Below, in pieces: positions 45,536 to 57,310 of a stretch of DNA of 64,000 nt. Within the stretch, counting starts at the first letter, position 1. The number at the start of each line of letters is the position of its first letter. The DNA is from Diphasiastrum complanatum (taxonomy: Eukaryota; Streptophyta; Lycopodiopsida; Lycopodiales; Lycopodiaceae): assembly GCA_029204225.1 (NCBI GenBank), contig CM055100.1, positions 25,241,106 through 25,305,105 of the forward strand, written 5' to 3'. The notes under the pieces were generated by a model. The model saw only the letters and a program-made list of their open reading frames with translations, made no database searches and was not told where the DNA came from. The translations under genes and the position numbers were made by a program.

Positions 45536-45948
45536 ACATTCTAATTTCATGAACTGGCACGTCCCATCTCCCTTGCAACCAAAAAATCACTATCACAAAC
45601 CATATACCTTCAACCCGCTTCATTCCTCACAAATCCACATCCATAACATTACAACCATTGACAAACACCTCCACTTGCTCCTATTCCACTCCCTATCTTT
45701 CTTAACTCGACCTCACTCTGTTCACCCTCCTTTACACCATCCTCTTTCGCATACCACCCACACCGCTCTATCCAACACAGCCATCTTCCACATATCTCAC
45801 TTTCATACATCACTCCCCACACACTTTCTGAACCATTCAGCACCGCCACTTTCCATCTCAACCGGAGCTCCCTCCTTCCACCGAAGTCCTCCACTTCCCA
45901 TCTCAACCGGAGCCCCCTCCTTCCAAACTCAACCGAAGTCCTCCACTT
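45536..45948 (+). other. Inter-ORF spacer of the large element
   Basis: C-rich, A/T-poor spacer with further ATCTCAACCGGAGC units from 45858. It is interrupted at CACTT by the nested Copia and continues at 50979. Confidence 0.6.
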
Positions 45949-46296
45949 TGTCAAGGATCTTACTGGCAGTATAGTAAGCCAATTTGCAAGCAATCTAACA
46001 TCAATTTGATAAACAGTAAAGAGAGTTCACACACACAAACCCAAGAGAACACTTCTGAACTATATTTACAAAAGAGACTGAGATATATATATATATACAC
46101 ACAGTCTAATTTTTGTGGGGTACCGTTGCATAACAGTTCGGTCCCCATTTTGGGACGTGTGTCCCAACTTACACTACGTGTACCGTCAAACTGGCACACA
46201 TGCATACTATCACAAGGACAGTAAAAAACTCGAAATCACTGCCGAACAGGGAAAGTCATGAACTGTGAGAGAACCTCGGGCTTACTTATTTTAACA
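45949..46296 (-). repeat. 3' LTR of the 46-51 kb Copia element
   Basis: Contains TATATATATATA and ACACACAC tracts that vary in length between the two LTR copies. Confidence 0.92.
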
Positions 46297-46310
46297 CTCT
46301 CCCTTAAGCC

Positions 46311-47880
46311 CTAGTTTATCTTTCTTACAAAGAGCTTTTCTCTAAAAAACTCAAACTTATCTATACTTAAAGGTTTAGTGAATATATCAACTAACTGATT
46401 CTCTGTGTTACAATGCACTATGTCTATTTCATTAAATAACAACTTCTCTCTAATGAAATGATACTTAATTTCTATATGTTTCGTGCGTGCATGAAATACA
46501 GGATTTTTAGCTAGTTGCATGGCACTTTGACTGTCACATCTGATCACAGTAGGCCTATGCTGCAGAATTCCAATGTCTTCTAACATTCTTCTTAGCCAAA
46601 CTGCTTCTTGCGTAGCTGAACATAGTGCTTTGTATTCTACTTCTATAGTAGAAAGAGCAACTATGTCTTGTTTCTTGCTTGACCAAGAAAATACACCATT
46701 ATCTACATGAAATATATAACCTGTGGTAGATCTCCTGTTATCAATATAGCTTGCCCAATCTGAATCAACAAAGCCCTGTAAAACTGGTAAAGTATGCTGC
46801 CTCTCATATAACAATCCATGGGTTATCGTGCCCTTCACATAACGAAGAATTCTCTTTGCTACTTTCCAATGAATTTCTCTAGGAGTAGCCATGAATTGTC
46901 TTACAACGCTTACAACATAACTTATGTCAGGACAAGTAGTTGTGAGATAAATTAATGAACCAACTAATTGACGAAATAAAGTGGCATCAACTAGTACACT
47001 GTCATCCTGATTAGATAGTTTCTTACCAACCTCCACAGGTGTGGATACTGTCTTGCTGTCGCACATTTTGAACTGCTTCAAAATTTTATTTACATACTTT
47101 GTTTGTGTTACTGCGATGCTATTGCAACCTTGCCATACTTCCACTCCCAAACAGTAGTGCATCAAGCCAAGATCAGTCATATCAAAACTAGAAGATAAAT
47201 CTTTCTTGATTGCACTAATCAACTCGTCATCATTTTCTGTGATTATGAGGTCGTCTACGTACAGCACAATCAGTGTGATACTAGAGTCACGAGCAAAATA
47301 GTAAAGATTGAAATCTGAAGAAGTGCGCATCAAACCTCTAGAAAGGAGATGCTCATCAAAGTGGCTATACCAAGCACGTGGTGCTTGTTTCAATCCGTAC
47401 AAGGCTTTCTTCAGTTTGCACACTTTGTCTTCCATGCCATGTATCTCAAAGCCACTAGGTTGCTCCATGTACACTTCTTCTTCAAGTTTATCATTCAGAA
47501 ATGCGGACTTTACGTCCATCTGATGTAGATTCCATCCAAATAGTGCTGCCAAAGCAATCACCATGCGAAGTGTATTCCACTTGGCCACAGGAGCGAAGGT
47601 CTCTTTGTAGTCAATACCTTTACTTTGCACATAGCCCTTCACTACAAGCCTTGCTTTGTGCTTTGCAATAGTTCCATTGGCATTGTACTTTGCCTTGTAT
47701 ACCCATTTGTTGCCAATGGGTCTTTTGCCCTTTGGAAGATCCACTATCTCCCATGTGTTATGGTGTTTGATGGAATCAATCTCCTACTGCATTGCTTTTT
47801 GTCATATTTTTTGATTTTTGGCCTCCTCAAAGCAAGAGGGTTCAATAGATGAAATATTGTCACTCATAAGTGCAAGATTT
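46311..47880 (-). pseudogene. Copia reverse transcriptase-RNase H
   Basis: The open stretch 47744-46311 (477 residues) starts DLPKGKRPIGNKWVYKAKYN and includes KGIDYKETFAPVAK, HQMDVKSAFLNDKLEEEVYM, YGLKQAPRAWY, the active-site box YVDDLII and SSFDMTDLGLMHYCLGVEV. Then come LVGSLIYLTTTCPDISYVVS, RNase H motifs (DSDWASY, SWSSKKQDIVALSTIEVEYK, RCDSQSAMQLAKNPVFHART) and the LVDIFTKPL end. It is intact across both catalytic domains. Upstream it is separated from integrase by three stops (at about 47880 and twice near 47790-47810), so it could not be made as part of the normal polyprotein. Confidence 0.9.
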
Positions 47881-49469
47881 ACCTAAAACTTGTCAGGTTC
47901 CTTCCTCTCTCGTGTGGAATGCCGCCACTCTCCCTCCTTGCTAAGCTCGGCAATTTCCCCTTCCTTGTCACTCATGAGCTTAGTATACCATTTGGGTAAC
48001 TTACGTTGAGGTGATCCACTATGAGGTGAATAGGAATCCCATGGTGCATCTTGCTTCTTCCTTTTATCACCTGCTACCTCAGTCTTTTTCGATCCAACGG
48101 ATTTGTTTCTCACTCTCCATCTCGTCTCTATGGTAGGAGGAGTACCACGTGCCTCATCATCATCATGATGATCTTCCTGTGATGGTAGAACTACTTCATC
48201 CTCTTTGAGAAGCCTGCATAGCTCATCATTGTTCTTTTCTTCATCCCCAAATCTATGGATTTCATCAAATAAGACATCACGGCTTATGTGCACACGTAGC
48301 CCTTTTGGATCATAACATCTATATCCCTTGGTTTGTTCATCATATCCTGTAAAGATGCACTTCAAGGCCTTTACCTGCATTTTGGCTCTCTCGCTTTTAA
48401 GTATGTGAACATATACTCGGCATCCAAATACTCGCAACCCATCCATCTTAGGCTTCTTACCAGTGAATGCCTCCTCGGGTGTGCGATTATGTACTACAAC
48501 TGTAGGGCTTCTATTTTGTAAGAACACAATAGTTTTGACAGCTTCTCCCCATAAAGAATCAGTAACTCCCATGTGTGTCATCATTGCCCTAGCTGCTTCG
48601 ACAATGGTACGATTCTTTCTTTCAGCTACCCCGTTTTGTTGAGGTGTATCAACTTACGCAAACTCCTGTTTAATGCCATGTTCCTTACAAAAGTCAATAA
48701 AATCTGTGGAACGATACTCACCACCATGATCTGCCCTGAGAACCTTGATCTTAGCACCTGACTGATTTTCAACCAATGCTTTGAAGCTTTTGAAGCATCC
48801 AAATGTGTCAGACTTTTGTTTAACGGTGTAGATCCAGGTCTTCCGTGAGTAATCATCAATGAAGGTTAGCAAATAAAATGCTTTACCAACAGACATTACC
48901 TTCATTGGCCCACATAGGTTAGAGTGTATCAACTCAAGCACTCGTTTTGCCCTTGTTGCTCCTTCTTTGTTGAACTTCTTCTTGTGTAACTTTCCTAGCA
49001 CGCACTCTTTGCAAATGGACTCTTCCTTATCATCCAAACTAGGTAGGCCTGTTACCATCTTGAGCTTACGAAGTAGCCTCAAGCTTTTGAAGTTCAAATG
49101 CCCCATATGTCTATGCCATAAATCACTTTGTGATATAGATGTAGATGCTAATGCATTGCACTTCATAACAACAACATTTAACTTGTACAAACCACAAGTT
49201 TTATCCCTAAAGCCATCAACAATTACTTTGAAACCCCATTTCACATCCTTGATCTGGCATTTCTTGTCGTTGAACTCCACCTTCAACTTATGATCTGTCA
49301 TTGTACCAATAGATAAAAGACTCTTCTGAAGGCTAGGAACATACAACACATTTTCAATTACCTTCACATGTCCGTCAGGAAATTGAATAGGCATTGCACC
49401 AACTCCATGAATTTGCCACTCATCGTCGGTCACCTGCACAACTCTATCTCCATCATCAGTAAGCTCCAT
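47881..49469 (-). pseudogene. Copia protease end and integrase, active-site Asp changed
   Basis: Reading leftwards from 49469: protease tail ([29 protein letters not shown]), GAG-pre-integrase ([17 protein letters not shown]), zinc finger ([14 protein letters not shown]) and integrase core. The first catalytic position reads [13 protein letters not shown], where Copia elements have HSD, so the Asp is Asn. The second Asp (RADHGGEY) and the Glu (QQNGVAERKNR) are present. A TAA at 48654-48656 splits the core after KQEFA. The C-terminal part continues to RVFGCRVYVHI, CIFTGYDEQTKGYRCYDP and an acidic linker ending with a stop near 47881. Confidence 0.88.
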
Positions 49470-50631
49470 ATTGTTGCCAAATCGAAAGCCAAATCGGTGT
49501 CATCCTCCAAAATGCCCTTCATCACCAACTCCCAACTACTTGCCCACTGGAATGGTGAAAAGACTTTTGGCGCACTCAGAACACTTTCTCCACGACAATC
49601 CCTTTGTTTTCAAGTACCGAACTTGCAGGGTACAGTCTTTTTTTGCCCTTAATTTGGAGGATTTTGGCTTTTGGACGGCCTTAAATGGAGCTTTAGACCA
49701 AAAGTTAAAGGCTCTTGAAGAAAACACTCTGTTTCTTCACTTTGAAGCAAATCCCTTTTTCAAACAAATTTGAACTTCAGGGTCCCTTTCAACTTGAAAA
49801 TTTTTAATGAAATTAAAGGCCATTTTGCATTTCAAACCTTTTCAGGGTCCACTTCACCCATATCCAACGATGGGTTTTCATTTTGTGGCCCAAATCAAAT
49901 TGATCTTATCCGTCAAACTTGTGGAGATTGATCTTATCAGTCGATCTTTCTCCTATGCGCCCAACAACACTCCTGAAGCCGCGACAGACTTAATTACACT
50001 AATTTATCCTCCTGCTTGCTGCGCGTGAGTTCTCCTCCATGACCTTCTCTCTTCACGGCTACTTCTCCTCACCTGGCCAGCTATGGCTGCCACCAACTTT
50101 CTTTCTCCACACCTCCCTACCAACTGATTCAGTGCTCAGATTACTCCACGGCTGCTCACGGCCATTTGTGGGCACATTCAACCTGCTAGGGCGCCCCTCT
50201 CCATGCATTCACAACACTGAACCATAGTCTGTGTGGAGAAAGATCCACGGGTTTGTGCATAAAAATCCTAGCTGTAGAAAGGATGGAGCTTTCTTGAGAT
50301 TTACTCAACCCTTTTTTAAGATTTTTCTTGCAGTCTCCTACACCACTGAGGTCGCCCTACTGCAAAAACTCTCTTGAGATTTTCGGATTCACAATTGAAT
50401 GCAAACAAGCTATGTTTCTCAGCAACTCTCTGTTTGCTCCAATCAACTTGAAAATTTAGCAATTTTCAGTTTTTCTCCTGGATCAAGCCAATAGCTTATT
50501 CTGAAGCCTTGAATTCAATTGCACCTTCAAACGATTGCTTGCTTGACTAACCATAAACGGTTCTTTAAATTTTTCCAAAAATTCGGCTTCTAGCTAACAA
50601 CAAACTGCACCACTCCCAGGCTCTGATACCA
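49470..50631 (-). other. Non-gag sequence replacing gag in the Copia element
   Basis: In a Copia element this interval should encode gag and the protease active site. No UBN2 domain, zinc knuckle or DSG motif is seen in any minus-strand frame. On the plus strand an open frame 49471-49773 (HSEHFLHDNPFVFKYRTCRV, then LNLEDFGFWTALNGALDQKL) looks protein-like but I do not recognise it. The right end is the primer site and a short leader. It may be captured host DNA or a rearranged untranslated leader. Confidence 0.5.
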
Positions 50632-50973
50632 TGTCAAGGATCTTACTGGCAATATAGTTAGCTAATTTGCAAGCAATCTGACATCAATCAGATAAACAGT
50701 AAAGAGAGTTCACACACACAAACCCAAGAGAACACTTCTGAACTATATTTACAAAAGAGACCGAAAGATATATATACACAGTCTAATTTTTGTGGGGTAC
50801 CGCTGCATAGCAGTTCGGTCCCCGTTTTGGGATGCGTGTCCCAACTTACACTACATGTACCGTCAAATTGGCACATATGCATACTATCACAAGGACAGTA
50901 AAAAACTCAAAATCACTACCGAACACGGAAAGTCATGAACTGCGAGAGAAACTCAGGCTTACTTATTCTAACA
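50632..50973 (-). repeat. 5' LTR of the 46-51 kb Copia element
   Basis: Matches 45949-46296 with perhaps twenty differences by eye, suggesting an older insertion than the one at 16.1-20.7 kb. Confidence 0.92.
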
Positions 50974-51089
50974 CACTTCACATCTCAACCGGAGCCCAAC
51001 CCTTTACATCTCAACCGACGCCCTTTCCACTATCTCACATCTCAACCGAACCAGTCTTTCCAGAATCTTCCTTCTTCCATTTTCCCACC

Positions 51090-54000
51090 ATGTCGTCCAA
51101 TCCCAGTTCAAGTTCAGATGATCCCGAAGCAAGCAAGCTCGACATCCAGCTGTGCAAGTTAGACCTTACAGAGATGCAGACTTGGTACCAGTAGACGGAG
51201 TCCTTCTTCAAGGAAATCGAATCTCAGATCCCTGTCTTGACAGGTTATCACAGACCGTATCTGGTACACATGGCATATGCCAATTATCATACCACGGCAA
51301 GATCATGTTAAATCAGAGTTCCCCCTATTAAGAATTATGTTTATAACTAATCTTTTGCGGCAGCTGACTTGCAACCTTATGGGTTCCCATGAGGACCAAA
51401 CACAGTCACAAGGACACTCCAAAAGACAAAACAAACGACATATTTCAAGTATATTGATCCCTATGTGACCAAGTGGAAGAATAAGGATGGGTACAGGCTG
51501 GAAGCAATCAACGACAAGCAACTTCAAGCAGCATGTGCATATCTCACCATATGTACACAAAAGTCTCGAATGAAAGTGCTGAGGGTACCCATGTCCCTGT
51601 TTCACATGATGGCAGATTCACGATTGCATGCCCAGATCCTCTATGATTGGGCACAGTTTGATTCGAATTGTCTTCATGATTGCATTAAGAACAAGCAGTC
51701 CATCACAATATTGGGATATCTGATGATAGATATCACTCTGCATCAAGTACAAAATGGGCCAAAGCTTCAACAACAACTGCAACTTGCGGAAGGCATGGAA
51801 AATTCCCATTGAACATAAGAAGTCCAAGCATGCAAGGACCATCGGGGTCCCAGGCTAACCGAGTCAACACCAGTATCCTCCCTCTAGTGCAGAAGCCAAG
51901 AAGCCCACCACAGGATCCATAAACAGCTGCAACTTTCGGAGCTCAACAGGCAGATACCTCAAGGGCTCAGTTGCTGGGCACACGGCCACAACGGAACCAA
52001 GGTAAACTTCCAGTTGGGAGCACATCACCGGTGAAATCAGTTTCACATGGTTCCATGTTAGATGGTGGCATCTCATCAACAGCATCGGAACAACACTCGG
52101 CACCCTCACATGTCATCGACAGGGGTGATGGAGCAACTACCTCAACATTGGCACCTGACACGACAGTACCTCAAGTCACAAGTCAGCTAGATGAGGCCAC
52201 CACCCCACCTACACTAATTACTACGCCAACGCCACCAACATCACCATTGGCACAAGTTTTTTTTTTTTTTTTTTTTTTGGGGGGGGGGAGTGGGGATATC
52301 CAGTCCCCAGGACACAGAAGCGGCTCAGCAACCATAGGCCCAGCAAGTCCACACACTGGACACCTCGCAATACTTTGATGCTGTGGACCTGATGGAAATC
52401 AGCGACGACGAGCCAAAAAAAGAGAAGCAGCCAAGAAGAAGTCAAATCACTCCACTCCCTCCACCTCCACCTCCATCTTCAGCTCTAACACCACGTTTAT
52501 TTTTCAGTTTAGCCTCACCATCCCACACTCCAGATCAATATCCAACTCTCACTAACCTTGAAAAGCTCACCGCTCGATGATAGGCCTACCCGAAACAAGC
52601 TACCACATGCATTGGTTGGTGAGCCAGCACCAAATGCTTGAGAGCAGAGTCCAGCATCAAGACCAAGAGATTGTGCATTATCAAAGGCTGGCCAAAGAAA
52701 AAGAAAAAGAGACAGTAAAAAGCAAATCCATGATGGCCAGGTAGAAATCCACTTTGGAAGAGGTCCAGCAACAACTGAAGCACCAGATGGTCCAAATCGA
52801 CCAAGTACGAGACGAACCATCGAGTGCAATGACAGTCGATGCTCCTTTAGTCAAGCCGAGGATATTCAATTCCAGGCCCCACAGGCCTCAGCCATCTGGA
52901 TGGAAAAATATGTAAGGCTAATCCAGAAAAGGGAAGCCGAAAAGCGAAACTTTGAAAGCATTGTGGCCAAACAAGAGAAGCTCATCCTGGAGTCCCAGAA
53001 GCAGCTGGAAGACACTACAAAGGCCCTGCAACAAGTCTTGGACAAGGTGAACCAACTACGAGACACGGCGTGCAAGGCTCAGGCAGGTGCTCAACCAATA
53101 AAGCCGTGGGATGATGATGGGAATGATGGTGCAGGAAATCAAGACGGGCAAATCCACCCATCAGACGGTAGCTCAGGATCGGGTGGCCAGAGAGCCGGTG
53201 TTGCTTCCATGAGCTTTTTCCGACCCCCTCCCACCTTTAACCCTTCCTCCTACTCCACATTTAATTTTTCTAAAACATTCATTCCAACTTACCCAATTCT
53301 TCCATCTCCTCTTTCTTCATCACCTCCTAGCCAAATAATGGGCCCATCAAAAGGTCCAGCTGACACTTACAAAGCCCGCCGGGACGAGTTCCTCCAACAA
53401 CTCCACTCCCCCGGTGCCGCGCATAACTTATTGTTTCCGCCTCCTTCCTAAACCGTTCACCCACGCACCCCTCTCCCCAGATCATTCCATCCCCGACCAT
53501 CCAGAAACTAACACGGACATGGGGGGTGATGATGACTTCTTGGCAGACCAACCAGAAACGAGAAGATTCTCACCTAGACCAAACACGGGTGCAGATGAGC
53601 CGTCGACAAGTGAGCGAGCAAAAGAGAAAGATACGGGCACCAAGGCCCTAGACGATTATCTGGCAAGGCCATCCCAACCGCGTAGGACAACTTCTCCTAC
53701 CAGGCTCAGAGGCAAACTGGCTGACACGAGAGAGTCAGAGAAGTTTGAGAAGAAATACCCTCCCAACATGAGGGGAGGCAAAGAAGACATTGATCAAAGC
53801 CAATATTCAACCAGTGTCGAGATCATTGCCGTCCTACAATCACAGCTAGAATGGCGGAGTAAAGTCCTGAAGGATAATAGACGACTTCAGGAGTATTTGA
53901 AGGCACCAGCATGGAAGAGAGTGGATCCCTTCTACATGCCACTCAAACGCAGAAACCCATGGCCGATGGAAAAGCCTCGAGTGGAGTTAGTTAATTGGCC

Positions 54001-54310
54001 AGTCATTCCAGAAATTACAGAGAGAACCTCCCCGGATGATCTAAGGCTACAGTTACTAGAATTCAGTCATAAATACAAGTCAAGTGCCGATCTCTGTGCG
54101 CAGGAAAGTGCCGAATATTGCAGATCCATGGCCTTCTTGATGCAGCAAGAGTGTTTCTAGGATCGAGGCTTGGATCCCATTAGGATCAACCCAAATACGG
54201 CCCTCCAGTCGGAAGAAGACCATGAGATGATGGCCAGGCTATACTACAGAGCGGCTTTCATGTAGTCACGCTATGTGACCATGGTGGAAGACTGGCAGGA
54301 GATGGGCTTT
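51090..54310 (+). pseudogene. Second ORF region of the large element, coiled-coil and Pro-rich, unknown family
   Basis: Starts MSSNPSSSSDDPEASKLDIQ at 51090 after more 25-bp units. With stops and shifts it continues YIDPYVTKWKNKDGYRLEA, CAYLTICTQKSRMKVLRVP and SLFHMMADSRLHAQILYDW. A low-complexity Ser/Thr/Pro region follows (about 52000-52560), then long heptad-like helices (52640-52800, and MEKYVRLIQKREAEKRNFES from 52900). Another Pro/Ser region leads into a basic and acidic C-terminal part (53519-54160: KALDDYLARPSQPRRTTSP, then LQEYLKAPAWKRVDPFYMP). No enzyme motif was seen. It could be an extra structural ORF like those of some Ty3-type elements, or a captured gene. I cannot name it. Confidence 0.5.
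52257..52288. repeat. Homopolymer block T22 then G10
   Basis: A run of 22 T directly followed by 10 G, inside the low-complexity part of the second ORF region. It shifts the frame there. Confidence 0.9.
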
Positions 54311-54515
54311 GTCGAAAAGATTAGAGAATATCTGGGGGCCCCTTAATTTCTGAAGTAAGCTCCGCTTCCAAGTTTTTGAAGCCTTGGGCAGGAAGATGAG
54401 CGAGCAAAAGCAGACGGTGCGACGACGAGGCGAACATGATTCACAAGAAGTGCTCAAGAGGGCTGGTATGTAGCGGCCAATTGAGAGACTTCCAATTTTG
54501 GCGAATAAATTTTGC

Positions 54516-55741
54516 GGATAATAAGCACCTACTTTTACGGAAGCGAACGAAAATCCACGCTTTTCCAAGCGCCAAGCGGAAGACATCACCGGTGTTGCAG
54601 TGGGTCCTGCAACAGATTAGGGGTGGATAATGTTAGCTGATTCTCTAGTGCCGATCCAAGCTGAAGACACAAGTTATCTCTCACCCATGACCAAGGAGGT
54701 CTCAGAAGGAAGAGAGCAAAAGAAGCTAAGAGCCGAGCATGAGAGCCGATGAAATACTAGCTAGGAAGATAGTGAGTAACTATGTGAGCCTACATGGTGT
54801 ATCCCAAAGAAGGAATGACCATGTAGGAGCTAGTAATGTTTCCTAGGCATTGTAAATAAAGGTAGACCCCCCTTAAATTAGTTAGAGTGAGCCACCTTTT
54901 GATGGTGACCTTTAGTGGAAGGGCAAATTCCACGTCATTCTAATTTAGTGGAATTGTCACATGGGCTCCACATGGGCAGCCTTCTTGCTTATTGAAGGCC
55001 CCCCTCTCTTGTGAGGGAGTTTTTGATTGTATTGTCAAGTTCTCTTGAGCAGATAAAGAGGATCCTCCACAAGTTCTTGATGATAGCTTAGCTCCTTGTT
55101 CATGGCAATGATCTTGAGTGATATTTCTATGAGCATGCTTGATTCCTTTGCATTGTGGATTAACTAGGTTCTTGTTTCTTGTTTCTTGTTTCTTGTTTAG
55201 TTGTGGATTAGCATTCAGTTCTTGCTTGTGGAATCTTGTAGTAATCAGCATTCAAGTAAACTAGATAGGCTGGTTTGTGGCATAGATCTTGCATACTCCC
55301 TTACAACCAGTTCTTGATTGTTCTTGAGTAATCTAAGCATCAAGTGATGAGTGTTCCTTGATTCTTAAATTGTTAAAATGCTGCTAGGAATCTTGTTTCT
55401 TGTTTCTTGAATCTTGTTTTCAGTAGCTAATCTAGTTCTTGATTGTTTTCTGATTTAGTAGTTAGTAGTAGGATCGTTCTCTGCACTGAATGTTGATCTT
55501 CTTGAGCTGTAGATGGTTACATGGCTGGTTTCTTGCATGTAGCTGAGTATCGGATTTGAGTTACCCACTGACAGGCTGGGAATACGTAATGAAAACTGAG
55601 TAACACTTCTGCTCTGTAATAGTTCTAGTAAGAAGAGAAACCATAAAGAACCGTAATAACAGAAGTAAGTAATCCAAGAAAAGAAAAGAGATAAAAGACA
55701 AAAGAAAAAACGTGTTCACCGATTCAGTGAATCTGTGAACA
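54516..55741 (+). repeat. Right LTR of the large element
   Basis: Direct copy of 41647-42860. The preceding bases (AGAGGGCTGGTA near 54456-54467) could be a purine-rich priming tract if the LTR really starts at TGTAGC, 54468. Confidence 0.88.
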
Positions 55742-55916
55742 TATTCGAAGTTGCTTAGGAGACAATCTACAAAGTACTTTGTACAAATTAGCACCAACTG
55801 TCAGTATTTACAAAACTCATCTGTGACTAGGGACATTAAAAAAGACATGACAATACAAAAAGAATGCACCCCGTTATTTGTACATTGTTTATGTAATATT
55901 TATCTTGTAGGTAGAT
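55742..55916. other. Short spacer between two elements
   Basis: 175 bp with no clear frame. It ends in the target-site copy TAGAT (55912-55916) of the next Copia element. Confidence 0.5.
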
Positions 55917-56573
55917 TGTGAAGTTTTTAACATGTGTGAACTTCACCACACACCCTACATGATCTTACTGAGGTGTTGTGATTGCACAAGATTGATCAAA
56001 GAACAATATGCTTGAAAAATCTAAGGCAAGAGCACAATGGCATATATCTGATGAAAAAAACTAACTCTTCATTATGAGAAATGAATGTCAGAAATAATTC
56101 TAAGTGTTCAGTATGAGAAAAAGAGGTTGCTCTTCGGTAGAGAGAGAAAATCAAGCATAGAAAACTCAAGTAGAGAGAGAATGAGTCCAAAACACCAAAA
56201 TCTCAATATTCACAATGTGGCAAAACATGCCCAGCTTTCCCTACATGAGAGAGACTCGAATTCCTACAGTGGAGTTGCATGTACTCCATGTCAACTCATA
56301 AATTCGCCTAGACATGTGCAGATCACAGAAACTACTTTGCATGTTGCATGCACTGATTGCATGTGGCTTACATGCATACATTAAAACTTTGCATGCTAGC
56401 TAAACATCTGCATGTCATCATAATTGAATCTATCTAATTCAAATCCGAGCTACACTAGAAGGATAAGTACTCAATTCACACTCCTTTTATGTACAACATG
56501 AAATTTAGTGGAAATCACCATGGACATGACCCCAAACTCGAAATAGGAAGATAATATTTTAATAATCTTCACA
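55917..56573 (-). repeat. 3' LTR of the 56-61 kb Copia element
   Basis: TGTGAAG start and CTTCACA end. It differs from the other LTR at a modest number of sites. Contains dense GCATG words near 56270-56420 (GCATGTACTCCATG, TTGCATGTTGCATGCA). Confidence 0.92.
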
Positions 56574-56587
56574 CTCTTCCTTAAAAT

Positions 56588-57310
56588 TTATGTTCCTATC
56601 AACATAGGCTTCAAAATTAGGCCAAGGTTTGACCTCATATTCATCAATACATTCTTGAGTAGAGGTTTGGTGAGAAGATCTGCAACACAATCTGAAGATG
56701 AAACATGCTCCAATGAGATCTCTCTCCCAATGACCTTTTCTCTTACAAAATGATGAGCCACTTCAATATGCTTGCTCCTTGCATGAAAGTCTGGATTATT
56801 TGCAAGAGCCTGAGCAGAAATGTTATTTTTGATAATTGGTAAATCTTCATCTGCATAACACTTTAGCTCCAAAAGTAGCCTTTTGATCCATAAAACCTCC
56901 TTTGTTGTGGCTGTAAGAGATTTGTATTCAACTCCATAGGATGATAAGGAAATAGTTGCCTGTTTCTTTGATAGCCAAGAAACCAAATTTCCTCCAAGAA
57001 ATATAGTGTAAGCACTTGTGGATTTCCTATCCAACCTGTCTCCTGCAAAATCTGAATCTGAAAAAGCAATCAAAGTCAGATCTTCTCCTTCATAGAATTG
57101 TCCATAATCCAAGGTAGAAGATATATACCTCAAGACTTTTTTAGCCAACTTCCAATGATATAACTTTGGATCCTGCATGTGTTGACTTAGTTTATGAACA
57201 CAAAAGCTTAGATCAGGCCTAATCACTGTTAACCAAATAAGTGAGCCAATAAGACTCCTATAAAGAGTGATGTCCTCAAAGGATTTTTCATCATCTTTAA
57301 TATGGAACTT
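56588..57310 (-). pseudogene. Copia RT connection and RNase H, after internal deletion
   Basis: Reading leftwards: DITLYRSLIGSLIWLTVIRP, DLSFCVHKLSQHM, KLAKKVLRYISSTLDYG, FSDSDFAGD, GNLVSWLSKKQATISLSSYG, VEYKSLTATTKE and DLLTKPLLKN. RNase H is open from 57226. The palm with the YVDD box is missing: sequence goes from the post-integrase FGYVC segment straight to TPMEHTVK-like residues that normally follow the palm. Confidence 0.87.

Larger units (their letters stand above)
45949..50973 (-). mobile_element. Copia LTR retrotransposon, full length but defective
   Basis: LTRs of 348 and 342 bp (45949-46296 and 50632-50973; TGTCAA... to ...TAACA) are flanked by the five-base target duplication CACTT (45944-45948 and 50974-50978). 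On the minus strand, TGGTATCAGAGCC (the tRNA-Met primer site, complement of about 50619-50631) follows the 5' LTR, and GGCTTAAGGGAGAG precedes the 3' LTR. Integrase, RT and RNase H are recognisable. Gag and the protease active site are not: about 1.16 kb of unrelated sequence fills that space. At least four stops interrupt pol. Confidence 0.93.
41647..55741 (+). mobile_element. Large Ty3-like LTR element without pol, carrying a nested Copia
   Basis: Direct repeats of about 1.21 and 1.23 kb (41647-42860 and 54516-55741) share GATAATAAGCACCT near the left and GTGAACA or ATGAACA at the right. A primer-site-like TTGGCACCGTT (42862-42872) follows the left copy, close to the TGGCGCCGTTGCC site of Athila/Tat-type gypsy elements. 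Inside are a decayed gag (44077 onward) and a second ORF region (51090-54310) of unknown family, with no protease, RT, RNase H or integrase of its own. Without the nested Copia (5025 bp plus TSD) it would be about 9.1 kb. No target duplication is visible; the right copy may extend left to TGTAGCGGCC near 54468, in which case the left LTR is truncated. Confidence 0.8.

Noticed and set aside
45316-45974. Ser/Asp-rich and His/Ser/Pro-rich open frames
   Set aside because: They are by-products of the second 25-bp array and C-rich spacer; no domain and no start context.
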